In this document: positions 14,519 to 22,357 of the stretch, one piece after another
How the letters are laid out: every line of letters starts with the position of its first letter
How positions within the stretch are numbered: the first letter of the stretch is position 1
Assembly (NCBI GenBank): GCA_019424965.1
Contig: JAHYYL010000024.1
Span: 1 to 25,102 of the forward strand
Source: Collinsella sp.
Lineage (GTDB): Bacteria; Actinomycetota; Coriobacteriia; Coriobacteriales; Coriobacteriaceae
Reading direction: 5' to 3'
DNA: 25,102 nt
Program-made: the position numbers and the translations under genes
Notes under the pieces: generated by a model
What the model saw: the letters and a program-made list of their open reading frames with translations, nothing else
Told to the model about the DNA's origin: nothing
The model's database searches: none

Positions 14519-14559
14519 AAAACCACCACAAAGGTGCCTGTCCCCTTTGTGGTGGTTTT
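14519..14559. repeat. REP-like palindrome, copy 3
   Basis: 16-bp perfect arms (14519-14534 and 14544-14559) flank TGCCTGTCC. The first 40 bases equal copy 2 exactly. It lies 9 bp after the stop of the ABC ATPase gene, and read on the minus strand it is followed by a T-rich stretch (TTTTTATT), as an intrinsic terminator would be. Confidence 0.85.
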
Positions 14560-14567
14560 CTAGGTCG

Positions 14568-15362
14568 TTAGCTCAGCAGCATGCGGTCGTTGGCGAGCTC
14601 GCCGCCCGAGACCTCCTCGAACTTCTGCAGCAGGTCGGCAACGGTGAGCGACTTTTTTTCGTCGCCTGCCACGTCGTAGATCACGTGACCCTCGTGCATC
14701 ATGATCAGACGATTGCCCAGACGGATGGCGTCGTTCATGTTATGCGTGACCATGAGCGTGGTCAGGTGATGCTCGTCGACGATTTCCTCGGTCAGATTGA
14801 GCACCTTAGAGGCCGTCTTGGGGTCGAGCGCCGCGGTGTGCTCGTCGAGCAGCAGCAGGCGTGGCTTGGTGAGCGTGGCCATGAGCAGGGTGAGTGCCTG
14901 GCGCTGGCCGCCCGAGAGCAGGCCGACCTTGGCGTTGAGGCGCGTGTCCAGACCAAGGTCCAGGCGCTTGAGCAGTTCAACGTACTCGTCCTTCTCGGCC
15001 TTGGTGACGCCCCACGAAAGACCGCGACGCTGGCCGCGGCGCTTGGCGAGGGCCAGGTTCTCGGCGATCTGCATGTCGGCTGCGGTGCCGCGCATGGGGT
15101 CCTGGAACACGCGGCCCAGGTACTTGGCGCGCTGCGACTCGCTCAGACGCGAGATGTCGGTGCCGTCGAGCTCGATAACGCCCGAATCGAGCGGATATAC
15201 GCCGGCGATCATGTTGAGCAGCGTGGATTTGCCGGCGCCGTTGCCGCCGATCACGGTCACAAAGTCGCCATCGTTGAGGGTAAGGTCGACGCCGGTGAGA
15301 GCGCGCTTCTCGGTGACGGTGCCCTTGTTAAAGGTCTTCTTGACGTGCGAGAGCTTAAGCAT
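14568..15362 (-). CDS. ABC transporter ATP-binding protein
   Basis: ATPase that powers the importer encoded with it. The 264-residue protein has Walker A GGNGAGKST (39-47), the signature LLSGGQRQ (148-155), Walker B RLLLLDE (168-174) and a switch histidine in MVTHNMNDA. The length and LDTRLNAKVGLLSGGQRQALTLLMATL resemble the COG1101 ATPases that accompany PF04392-type binding proteins. The start ATG overlaps the permease stop by 8 bp with GAAGGGGG upstream, so translation is coupled. An ATG 9 bp earlier is possible but has no free ribosome site. The operon order is binding protein, permease, ATPase. A palindromic repeat follows as a probable terminator. Confidence 0.93.
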   Translation of the reverse strand: MLKLSHVKKTFNKGTVTEKRALTGVDLTLNDGDFVTVIGGNGAGKSTLLNMIAGVYPLDSGVIELDGTDISRLSESQRAKYLGRVFQDPMRGTAADMQIAENLALAKRRGQRRGLSWGVTKAEKDEYVELLKRLDLGLDTRLNAKVGLLSGGQRQALTLLMATLTKPRLLLLDEHTAALDPKTASKVLNLTEEIVDEHHLTTLMVTHNMNDAIRLGNRLIMMHEGHVIYDVAGDEKKSLTVADLLQKFEEVSGGELANDRMLLS

Positions 15363-16278
15363 CTGCCTCATCCCCCTTCGTATAGGAGCTGCGGAGCTTA
15401 TAGCGCTCCCAAACCACAGGCACGCACAGGGCAACGGCGACGATCACGGCGGAGAGCAGCTTCATGTCGTTGGCGTCCATGCCCAGCTGCAGCACGATGG
15501 CACGGATGAGGAAGTAGACCACGGAGCCAAAGACGGCAGAGGCCAGACGGACGGAGAACTGCGTGAGTCCGCCGGGCAGCAGGCGGCCGAGCACCTCGCC
15601 GATGACGATGGCGGCAAGACCGATAACGATGGCGCCGGTGCCCATACCAATGTCGGCATACTTTTGGCTCTGGCAGATAAGCGCGCCAGAGAGGCCGATG
15701 AGGGCGTTGGAGAGCACGAGGGCGATCATCTTGGTGGAGTTGGTGTTGACGCCCAATGCGCGGATCATGTACTCGTTGTTGCCGGTGGCGCGCAGTGCGG
15801 AGCCGATCTCGGTGCCAAAGAACCAGTACAGGATGGCGACGATGGCCACGGCCAGCACAATGCCCAGGATGATGGCGACGGTGGACTGCGGCAGACCCGT
15901 CATGTTGCTGACGGCCGAGAACACGGTGCCCTTGGCAAGGATGGGCGTATTGGATTTGCCCATGATGCGCAGGTTGATGGACCACAGGCTGATCTGGGTG
16001 AGGATTCCGGCGAGGATCGCGGGAATCTCAAAGACGGTGGTCAAAATGCCCGTGACGGCGCCCGCGATGGCACCGGCACACATGCCGGCCAAAACGGCGA
16101 GCAGCGGGTCGACGTTGTCATTGACGATGAGTACGGCGCAGACGCAGCCGCCGAGGGCAAAGCTGCCGTCGCAGGTCATATCGGGGATGTCGAGCAGGCG
16201 GAACGTGATAAACACGCCAAGCACCATAATGCCCCAGAGGACGCCCTGAGAAACGGCGCCCTGCAATGCAATAAGCAT
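15355..16278 (-). CDS. ABC transporter permease (BPD_transp_2 type)
   Basis: Integral membrane channel subunit of the importer. The 307-residue protein has about eight to nine hydrophobic segments starting at LWGIMVLGVFITFRLLDIPDMTCDGSFALGGCV. That opening, with IPDMTCDGSF, is typical of the COG4120 permeases related to branched-chain amino acid permeases. AGGAGG precedes the ATG by about 8 nt. It follows the lipoprotein gene after a 204-bp gap that contains a hairpin, and overlaps the ATPase gene by 8 bp. In streptococci and related bacteria such systems have been predicted to import tryptophan (TrpXYZ) because of T-box leaders, but none is seen here, so the substrate stays open. Confidence 0.92.
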   Translation of the reverse strand: MLIALQGAVSQGVLWGIMVLGVFITFRLLDIPDMTCDGSFALGGCVCAVLIVNDNVDPLLAVLAGMCAGAIAGAVTGILTTVFEIPAILAGILTQISLWSINLRIMGKSNTPILAKGTVFSAVSNMTGLPQSTVAIILGIVLAVAIVAILYWFFGTEIGSALRATGNNEYMIRALGVNTNSTKMIALVLSNALIGLSGALICQSQKYADIGMGTGAIVIGLAAIVIGEVLGRLLPGGLTQFSVRLASAVFGSVVYFLIRAIVLQLGMDANDMKLLSAVIVAVALCVPVVWERYKLRSSYTKGDEADA

Positions 16279-16382
16279 GCTTCATACCTCCTAGGATAGG
16301 GTGGACACGTGAGTCACCATGATAGCGGTAACAATGTATAAAAGAGCTGCGGCCGGATGTTTTGACTCATCCGAAACAAGCA

Positions 16383-16411
16383 GGGCGAACGCCGGTCTTT
16401 GGCGTTCGCCC
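16383..16411 (-). terminator. hairpin between lipoprotein and permease genes
   Basis: GGGCGAACGCC (16383-16393) and GGCGTTCGCCC (16401-16411) form a perfect 11-bp stem with a 7-nt loop. The minus-strand side continues TGCTTGTTTCGG, a poor T-tract. It probably lowers permease expression relative to the binding protein or protects the upstream message, a common arrangement in ABC operons. Confidence 0.6.
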
Positions 16412-16482
16412 CTGTGGCTCAGATATTGAATAACACGTCAACGGCGCGAGTGCGGGTCCTAGACGCGTTACCGCGCATGGCG

Positions 16483-17463
16483 CTACTCGTCCAGAGCGGA
16501 AAGGTCGATGCCCAGCGCCTCGGCCATCTCGTCGTTCTTGACGACGACCAGGTCCTTGCTCGAGAGGTGCTCGATAGCCATATCCTCGGGCTTGGCCTCG
16601 CCCTTCAGGATCTTAACGGCCATCTCGCCCGCGGCGTAGCCCAGGTCCTCATAGTTGATGGAGAGGGTGAACAGGCCGCCGGCCATGCACATGCCCTCCT
16701 CGCCGGTTACGAAGGGGAGCTTATTCTCCTTGCAGATCTGGCCGACCTGCGAAGCGCCCGCGGCGATGGTGTTATCGGTGGGGGAGTACAGCGCGTCGAC
16801 CTTGCCCACGGCAGATTCGACGACGGACTGGATCTCGTTGGAGCTCGAGACGGTGAAGTCGGTGTAGTCCAGGCCCAGCTTGTCGAGCTCCTTCTTGGCG
16901 GCCTTGATCTGGACGTCGGAGTTGGACTCGGCGGTGCAGTAGAGCAGACCGACCTTCTTTACGTCGGGCAGGACCTTCTGCATCATCTCGAGCTGCTCGG
17001 CGACCGGGGTGAGGTCGGAGGCGCCAGTGACGTTGGTGCCGGGCTTTTCGTTGTCCTGGACCAGGCCCGAGGCGGCGTAGTCGGTGATGGCGCAACCCAC
17101 GATGGGGATATCGGCGGTGGCGCCGGCGGCGGCCTGCGCGGCGGGCGTAGCGATGGCGTAGATCAGGTCGACGCCATCGCCCACGAACTTGTCGGCGATG
17201 GACTTACACGTGGACTGGTCATTCTGGGCGTTCTTCTGGTCGATTTTGACCTTAAGGCCGCTCTTCTTGATGGCCTTGACGAAGCCGTCGTTGGCGGCGT
17301 CGAGTGCGGAGTGCTCGGTGAGCTGCAGAATGCCGACGGTGTAGTCGGAACCGGCGGCAGCAGAGCCGGAACCAGAGTTGCCGCCGCATCCGGCGAGCGG
17401 AGCGAGCACGAGCAGGCCGGCAGAGACCAGAAGGCTCCTGCGGCTGATGGTGATGTCCTTCAT
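16483..17463 (-). CDS. ABC substrate-binding lipoprotein (PF04392 type)
   Basis: Ligand-binding lipoprotein that feeds the permease and ATPase encoded after it. The 326-residue protein has a lipobox LAGC with the lipidated Cys26, preceded by ISRRSLLVSAG, which resembles a twin-arginine export signal. The mature part (YTVGILQLTEHSALDAANDGFVKAIKKSGLKV) is the usual beginning of the COG2984/PF04392 ABC_sub_bind family. The repeat-like halves AQNDQSTCKSIADKFVGDGVDLIYAIATPAAQ and GKVDALYSPTDNTIAAGASQVGQ fit its two-lobed fold. The ATG chosen is the one directly before the signal peptide, with GGGGGT upstream; a frame starting 48 bp earlier lacks a ribosome site. The substrate is not evident; amino acid import is only a guess from relatives. 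Confidence 0.93.
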   Translation of the reverse strand: MKDITISRRSLLVSAGLLVLAPLAGCGGNSGSGSAAAGSDYTVGILQLTEHSALDAANDGFVKAIKKSGLKVKIDQKNAQNDQSTCKSIADKFVGDGVDLIYAIATPAAQAAAGATADIPIVGCAITDYAASGLVQDNEKPGTNVTGASDLTPVAEQLEMMQKVLPDVKKVGLLYCTAESNSDVQIKAAKKELDKLGLDYTDFTVSSSNEIQSVVESAVGKVDALYSPTDNTIAAGASQVGQICKENKLPFVTGEEGMCMAGGLFTLSINYEDLGYAAGEMAVKILKGEAKPEDMAIEHLSSKDLVVVKNDEMAEALGIDLSALDE

Positions 17464-17523
17464 ATCGTTACCCCCAGTATAGAAATGGCTGGAAACACTG
17501 CACTCAAACAAAGTGCAAGTGGA

Positions 17524-17554
17524 ACTATAGTAGCGCGGATGTCCATTTTTACAA
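17524..17554 (-). promoter_or_regulatory. candidate promoter of the ABC operon
   Basis: On the minus strand TTGTAA (17549-17554) and TATAGT (17524-17529) lie 19 bp apart, about 60 bp before the lipoprotein start. The -10 matches five of six consensus bases and the spacing is long, so confidence is moderate. No riboswitch or T-box structure is visible in the short leader. Confidence 0.4.
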
Positions 17555-17623
17555 TAACCTGGCGGGTTTTTTAATACAGAACCGGATGGGCGGTACGGGT
17601 AGTCGAATGGACGGCGGAGGTTC

Positions 17624-18406
17624 TTATGCGGCGGAGGCGTCGTCCCCCTCCAGGGCGGCGAAGAGCTTCTTGCCGTCGAGGAGACGCGTGGTGACGTTTC
17701 TCATGCGCCCGATCTCTACGGTACGCAGCGTGTCATCGGCGCCTCGGGCGTCATAGACCGTTCCCAGCAAATACGAGATGCCGTCTCGTTGCTTGATGGC
17801 AAAGGGGCGGAGTGTCATCCGTGCTACTTCGGTTTCGCCACGTGTCGTGACGCTCGAAATATCAAAACTCACCGTGGTTCCGTGGTCGATGGCTTGCTCG
17901 ATGAGCTCGCAGGTGTCGATGCGCTTGACGGGCGTGCGCGTGGCCTTGGTGGATTTGCCACCGGCGCTTGGAGCGGGCTCGGGCGCATCGAGGTAGCCGC
18001 GAACGTCGGCACTCGCCATGGCGACCAAGTGCTGCGCCATGCTTTTTCGAATGGCGATGGGCGTAGAGCGGTTACGCATGACCATGCCGTGGAGCCGGAT
18101 GATCTCTTCGTCGGTGAGCGGACGGGTCAAGAGCCGATACCCCACGCCGCGTTTGTACTCAATTTCGTATCCGGCATGGCGAAGTGCGGAGATGGCGGTG
18201 TAGATGCTGCGCCGCGCCGCCGAGATGGGCATGCGGGCGGGGTCGTCGGGATGGGCGAGGTGCCGGATCAACTCATCGGAAAACATGGCCCTGTCCTCGC
18301 CGGTGTTCTCGCTTAATAGTTGCAGGATGCGAACGGCGCGATAGGCTGCCATCGAGGCGGCGCCTCTCGTTGTGGTGTCGTAGGTTTCAACAGCGGCTTC
18401 GGTCAT
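17624..18406 (-). CDS. WYL-domain transcriptional regulator
   Basis: DNA-binding regulator of 260 residues. The N-terminal part (about 15-95) looks like a winged helix: AYRAVRILQLLSENTG, then RRSIYTAISALRHAGYEIEYKRGVGYRLL. The C-terminal part (about 155-255) resembles a WYL ligand-sensing domain, with KRIDTCELIEQAIDHGTTVSF, LRPFAIKQRDGISYLLGTVYD and LRTVEIGRMRNVTTR. The first Trp-Tyr-Leu position reads Ser-Tyr-Leu here. The ATG has AAAGGA 10 nt upstream; a GTG three codons earlier is only 1 nt from that site. It stands alone, between the ABC operon and asnS on the same strand. WYL domains bind ligands such as nucleic acid pieces or nucleotides in some proteins; the target here is unknown. Confidence 0.85.
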   Translation of the reverse strand: MTEAAVETYDTTTRGAASMAAYRAVRILQLLSENTGEDRAMFSDELIRHLAHPDDPARMPISAARRSIYTAISALRHAGYEIEYKRGVGYRLLTRPLTDEEIIRLHGMVMRNRSTPIAIRKSMAQHLVAMASADVRGYLDAPEPAPSAGGKSTKATRTPVKRIDTCELIEQAIDHGTTVSFDISSVTTRGETEVARMTLRPFAIKQRDGISYLLGTVYDARGADDTLRTVEIGRMRNVTTRLLDGKKLFAALEGDDASAA

Positions 18407-18523
18407 GGTGCCCACGTCCTTTCTGTTTTGGGTGGCGACGGTATGGAGCCTAGGACGCGGGGTTTTCCCAGGGGCGCAGGGCGCTCTGGGCGGTCGGTAG
18501 TCGTCGGCAAACGGCGGTTCGAG

Positions 18524-18586
18524 TTTTCAACAGCCCTGTTCAACTGACCAAAAACTTGCCAAAAGCTTGACGGATGCTGTTGAAAA
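18524..18586. promoter_or_regulatory. TTTTCAACAG inverted repeat upstream of WYL gene
   Basis: TTTTCAACAG (18524-18533) and CTGTTGAAAA (18577-18586) are perfect 10-bp arms, and a further CTGTTCAAC lies between them at 18536-18544. The set lies upstream of the WYL regulator, next to the asnS terminator. It could be an operator cluster for that regulator; this is inference. Confidence 0.4.
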
Positions 18587-18618
18587 AAGCGTCTCTCGAC
18601 CGATGTCGAGAGACGCTT
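18583..18618 (-). terminator. intrinsic terminator of asnS
   Basis: AAGCGTCTCTCGAC (18587-18600) pairs perfectly with GTCGAGAGACGCTT (18605-18618) around CGAT. Read on the minus strand it follows asnS by about 45 bp and runs into TTTTTT. Confidence 0.94.
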
Positions 18619-18664
18619 GTGCGATGAGCGTTGTCGTGTGGCGACGCGAGCTAACGTCCGACGA

Positions 18665-20068
18665 TTAGAAGTCGGCGTTGCCCACGGTGCGCGGGTGCGG
18701 CAGGACGTCGCGGATGTTGCCCACGCCGGTGAGGTACATCACCAAGCGCTCGAAGCCCAGACCGTAGCCGGCGTGCTTGCAGGAACCGTAGCGGCGCAGG
18801 TCCAGATAGTACTTGTACTGCTCGGGATTCATACCCAGGTCCTTGATACGGGCCTCGAGCAGATCCAGGCGCTCCTCGCGCTGGGAGCCACCGATGATCT
18901 CGCCGATGCCCGGCACCAGGCAATCGGCGGCGGCGACGGTCTTGCCGTCGTCGTTCATGCGCATATAGAAGGCCTTGATCTCTGCCGGGTAGTCGGTTAC
19001 AAAGGTCGGGCGCTTAAAGTGCTCCTCGGTCAGGAAGCGCTCGTGCTCGGTCTGCAGGTCGATGCCCCAGCTGACGGGGTAATCAAACTGGTGACCAGCA
19101 GCGACTGCCTGCTCCAGGATCTCGACGGCCTCGGTGTAGGTGACGCGGGCAAAGTCGGAGTTTGCCACGTGGTCCAGGCGCTCGATCAGGCCCTTGTCCA
19201 CAAACTTGTTGAGCATATTGAGCTCGTCGGGGCAGGTGGCCATAACGTCCTTAAGGACGTACTTGAGCATGGCCTCGGCGTTATCCATGTAGTCGTTCAG
19301 ATCGGCAAAGGCCATCTCGGGCTCGATCATCCAAAACTCGGCGGCGTGGCGCGTGGTGTTGGAGTTCTCGGCGCGGAAGGTGGGACCAAAGGTGTACACG
19401 TCGCCAAAGGCCATGGCAAAGTTCTCGGCGTTGAGCTGGCCGGACACGGTCAGGCTCGCATGCTTGCCAAAGAAGTCCTGGCTCCAGTCGACCTCGCCGG
19501 ACTCGGTGAGGGGCGGATTTTTGGGGTCGAGCGTGGTCACGCGGAACATCTCGCCGGCGCCCTCGCAGTCACTCGTGGTGATGATAGGGGTGTTGACGTA
19601 GACAAAGCCCTGCTCCTGGAAGAAGCGGTGGATGGCGGCAGCTGCGACAGAGCGGATGCGGAACACGGCGCGGAACAGGTTGGTGCGCGGGCGCAGGTGC
19701 TGCTGGGTGCGCAGGAACTCGACGGTTGCGCGCTTCTTCTGCAGCGGGTAATCCGGGGCGCTCGTGCCCTCGACCTCGATGGAGGTGGCAGAAAGCTCGA
19801 AGGGCTGGGGCGCATCGGGGGTCAGCTTGACGGTGCCGGTGCAGATGAGGGCGGCCGAGACGTTTTGATGGGCGATCTCGTCGTAGTTGTCGAGCGCCTC
19901 GCGGTTCATGACGACTTGCAGGTCGCGGAAGCAGCTGCCGTCGTTGAGCGTAACGAAGCCAAAGTTCTTCATGTCGCGGACGGACTTGACCCAGCCGGCA
20001 ACGGTGACGGTTTGGCCGCCGAGCGACTCGGCGTGCGTATAGAGCTGCGCGATTTTGGTGCGGTTCAC
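18665..20068 (-). CDS. asnS: asparaginyl-tRNA synthetase
   Basis: Class II aminoacyl-tRNA synthetase that charges tRNA-Asn. The 467-residue protein begins with the OB-fold anticodon-binding domain (VTVAGWVKSVRDMKNFGFVTLNDGS, about 21-45). The catalytic core carries motif 2, FRAE (231-234), and motif 3, GLGFERL (436-442). The end RDVLPHPRTVGNADF is the asparagine-type C terminus. The length matches the roughly 466 residues of other AsnRS proteins. The GTG start (VNRTKIAQLY) is chosen because GGGAGG lies 4 nt upstream; an ATG 12 bp earlier overlaps that site and has no other ribosome site. It lies between the acyltransferase and a strong terminator. Direct charging of Asn is thus available; the window does not show whether a gatCAB route also exists. 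Confidence 0.97.
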   Translation of the reverse strand: MNRTKIAQLYTHAESLGGQTVTVAGWVKSVRDMKNFGFVTLNDGSCFRDLQVVMNREALDNYDEIAHQNVSAALICTGTVKLTPDAPQPFELSATSIEVEGTSAPDYPLQKKRATVEFLRTQQHLRPRTNLFRAVFRIRSVAAAAIHRFFQEQGFVYVNTPIITTSDCEGAGEMFRVTTLDPKNPPLTESGEVDWSQDFFGKHASLTVSGQLNAENFAMAFGDVYTFGPTFRAENSNTTRHAAEFWMIEPEMAFADLNDYMDNAEAMLKYVLKDVMATCPDELNMLNKFVDKGLIERLDHVANSDFARVTYTEAVEILEQAVAAGHQFDYPVSWGIDLQTEHERFLTEEHFKRPTFVTDYPAEIKAFYMRMNDDGKTVAAADCLVPGIGEIIGGSQREERLDLLEARIKDLGMNPEQYKYYLDLRRYGSCKHAGYGLGFERLVMYLTGVGNIRDVLPHPRTVGNADF

Positions 20069-20114
20069 GTATCCTCCCATAACGGTTGTACGGATTATTT
20101 CCAAACAGTTAACC

Positions 20115-20142
20115 ATTCTAACCCGCGAGTGGAGCGTAGCAA
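20115..20142 (-). promoter_or_regulatory. candidate asnS promoter
   Basis: On the minus strand TTGCTA (20137-20142) and TAGAAT (20115-20120) are 16 bp apart, about 50 bp before the GTG start. The -10 matches five of six consensus bases. A GC-rich hairpin (GGCACCGC/GCGGTGCC, 20174-20204) lies farther upstream, touching the acyltransferase stop codon. Confidence 0.45.
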
Positions 20143-20173
20143 AACGGCAAGCTCGATGTATGGGCGTGACGTG

Positions 20174-20204
20174 GGCACCGCGCAAGCGCCGATTTTGCGG
20201 TGCC
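20174..20204 (-). terminator. weak hairpin after acyltransferase gene
   Basis: GGCACCGC (20174-20181) and GCGGTGCC (20197-20204) form an 8-bp stem that begins at the stop codon of the acyltransferase gene. No T-tract follows on the minus strand, so termination may be weak or Rho-dependent. Confidence 0.4.
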
Positions 20205-22123
20205 TAGTGCCCGCAGATGGCTTGGCGGATGAGGGCTGCGTAGGTGTCGATTCCCGCCTGGGTGAGGTGTGTGCCGTCGTCGACAAGGTATTCGCTGTGG
20301 CCCTCTGAGGCACCGTTCCAGTCGATGACGCCGGCGTTGTCGTTTTGGGCGCATACATCGCGGATCGTCTGGTTATTGCGGTCCTGCAGCTCGAGCGGCA
20401 CGCGCACGGTCACAAAGTAGATGGGCTTGCCGCCCACGGCATTAATCACGTCCTGCACCTGCTGGGGGTCGCGGATGAGGCCATTGGTGCCAAGTGCACA
20501 GATGACCACGCTCGGGTCGTAGTTGGCGCTGTCCTGCGCGTAGACATCCTGGAAGGTGTAGAACTGGCGGCTCACGACGCCGTCGATGTACGCGTTGGGA
20601 AGCACCGCCTGAATGCCAGGTTGGGCACCTGCGGTGACCGAGTCGCCGATCATGAGCACGCGGGCGTCGCAGGTTCCGGTTGCCTCGTCGTAGGTAAAGC
20701 TCTTCCAGTCAAGGTTCTTCGGGACCTTTTCGGCGATAGGTCCCTCTTTGGGCTTTTGCTGAGCGGCGTCGTTGGGCTGAGCGTCTTGGTTGGATGCGGA
20801 CTCGGCGCTCTTGCCGCCGGCGCCGTTGTCCTTGGGCGAGGTTGCGTTTTGGACAAGCTCGGGGCGGAGCTGCTCGGCGCGGGCGGTGGCGATGCCTGCC
20901 CAGTTAAGCGGCGCGAAGGCAAGTGCGGCGACGCATGCGGCGGCAAACGCAGGGAGCATCATGGCGGGCGCGAGGACGCGCTTTCTTGCCGTGCTGTCCT
21001 GTTGGGCCGGCTTGTGGGACCAAGGGCGTTCGACGAAGCGATAGAAAACCTCGGCTACCGCAAGGATCAGCACAAGCTGTAATACCTGCTCCCACCAGGC
21101 GATGCGGGTAGTGCGGGTTGCGGGGTTCATAAGGATGAGCAGGGGGTAGTGCACCAGATAGACCGAGAACGAGCGCTGGCCTAGCCAGACGAGCGGCTTG
21201 ACCGACAACAGACGACGCACGATACATTCCGTGTTTTGCACGCAGATGATAAGAAGCCCGGTGAGCAGGGCGAGCAGCAAAAAGCCACCGCGGTAGAGCA
21301 GGGGGTTCTCTCCGGTCAGCGTGAACGCGCCGACTACGACGGCAGCGAGCCACGCGACGGAGACCACGTTGACCTTCGAGATACCCTTGCTGGCGCCGGG
21401 GGTACGGGCGTCGCCGCTCAGCATCTCACGCAGACGCGGCGCGGCGATGGCGGCTAAGGCTCCGCATAGAAGCTCGGCGGCACGGGCGTCGGTTCCGTAG
21501 TAGACGCGCGATGTGTCGGCCATGGGGTCGAACATGAGGGCCATCGCTGCTGTTGATATCAGTATGAACGTGATCGTGACGCCGATAGCGGTGTTGCGCG
21601 ACCTAGTTTTGCTACAGAGCACCATAAGGATGAGTGGCCATACCAGATAGAACTGCATCTGGACGCCGCAGAACCACAGGTGCGTGAGCGGCGAGGGGAG
21701 TCCTGCGGCGGCAAAATACGAGACGTTGCGAAAGATATAGAACCAGTTGCTCAAGAACAATGCCGACGGCAGAGCGTCCTGCTGCACCTTAGGCAGCAGG
21801 CTCGGAGCCGCGATATAGGTGGCCACGGCGGTAAGCGCGATGGTTACAAGAATCGGTGGCATAAGGCGCGTGACGCGGCGGCAGATATAGCGCGGGTATG
21901 AGAACCCGTCGCGTGCCGTTGCTCGCATAATGCTTTTGGTGGCGAGATAGCCACTCAGCGTAAAGAAGAGTGTAACGCCCAAAAAACCGCCGGTCAGGCG
22001 GCTGGGGCGAAGGTGATATAGGGCGACGCCGGCGATGGCGAGGGCGCGGAGCCCGTCGAGCGCGACGATGCGTTGGCTGCGTTGAGGCGCGGCATGTGCG
22101 GCGCCCGTGGGTGTGTTTTGCAT
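20204..22123 (-). CDS. membrane acyltransferase with SGNH domain (OatA-like)
   Basis: Two-part enzyme expected to move acetyl or other acyl groups across the membrane onto a surface polymer. The 639-residue protein starts with an acyltransferase 3 domain (about 15-370) with about ten membrane segments; RIVALDGLRALAIAGVALYHLRPSRLTGGFLGVTLFFTLSGYL is its classic beginning. A variable low-complexity linker (about 400-450) follows. The outer SGNH domain has the nucleophile in IGDSVTAG (Ser495), GTNG (545-548) and the DGTH dyad (Asp616, His619). This layout is that of peptidoglycan O-acetyltransferase OatA and related enzymes that confer lysozyme resistance. The true acceptor could instead be teichoic acid or capsule. 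The ATG has GGAGG 8 nt upstream. Confidence 0.92.
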   Translation of the reverse strand: MQNTPTGAAHAAPQRSQRIVALDGLRALAIAGVALYHLRPSRLTGGFLGVTLFFTLSGYLATKSIMRATARDGFSYPRYICRRVTRLMPPILVTIALTAVATYIAAPSLLPKVQQDALPSALFLSNWFYIFRNVSYFAAAGLPSPLTHLWFCGVQMQFYLVWPLILMVLCSKTRSRNTAIGVTITFILISTAAMALMFDPMADTSRVYYGTDARAAELLCGALAAIAAPRLREMLSGDARTPGASKGISKVNVVSVAWLAAVVVGAFTLTGENPLLYRGGFLLLALLTGLLIICVQNTECIVRRLLSVKPLVWLGQRSFSVYLVHYPLLILMNPATRTTRIAWWEQVLQLVLILAVAEVFYRFVERPWSHKPAQQDSTARKRVLAPAMMLPAFAAACVAALAFAPLNWAGIATARAEQLRPELVQNATSPKDNGAGGKSAESASNQDAQPNDAAQQKPKEGPIAEKVPKNLDWKSFTYDEATGTCDARVLMIGDSVTAGAQPGIQAVLPNAYIDGVVSRQFYTFQDVYAQDSANYDPSVVICALGTNGLIRDPQQVQDVINAVGGKPIYFVTVRVPLELQDRNNQTIRDVCAQNDNAGVIDWNGASEGHSEYLVDDGTHLTQAGIDTYAALIRQAICGH

Positions 22124-22232
22124 CGATCTTTCCTCCAATGTCGACCTAGCAGTCTAGCGCTCTGCGCGGACAAAGGAAGGGGGTTCGTGCGGTTGAACAA
22201 CATGCCACAGGGCAATGCTTCGCTACGCAAAA

Positions 22233-22315
22233 GCCGCACCTGCGTTGATGCTCGGCTGCCTATATAGAAACGTTTCAGAACCTCTACATAGGCAAAACAA
22301 CAACGCAGATGCGGC
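22233..22315 (-). terminator. large nested palindrome after crr
   Basis: Outer arms 22233-22247 and 22301-22315 match at 14 of 15 positions (the exception pairs as U-G on the minus strand). Inner arms GCCTATATAG (22258-22267) and CTACATAGGC (22284-22293) match at 9 of 10. GAAACGTTTC (22267-22276) sits between them. On the minus strand the structure follows crr by about 43 bp and is followed by CTTTTGCG, so it can act as a terminator. Its size and nested form are unusual for that role. Confidence 0.6.
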
Positions 22316-22357
22316 AAAGATGCACAGGCGGTTGGCCCGTTATGTGACAGCGGTCTG

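Noticed and set aside
12459..14531. Longer N terminus for the 5'-nucleotidase starting at a TTG in the palindromic repeat
   Set aside because: The extra residues come from the repeat, lack a ribosome site and would put charged residues ahead of a clean signal peptide that begins at the ATG with AAGGAG upstream.
14797..16299. 500-codon plus-strand frame opposite the ABC ATPase and permease
   Set aside because: It spans the junction of two clear minus-strand genes and has low-complexity, shadow-like composition. The same holds for plus-strand frames at 12639-13706, 16399-17574 and 18617-20308, and the minus-strand frame at 23060-24061.
17464..17623. T-box or riboswitch for the ABC operon
   Set aside because: The leader is short, has no T-box sequence (TGGGTGG-like) and no antiterminator-like pairing; only a weak promoter is visible.
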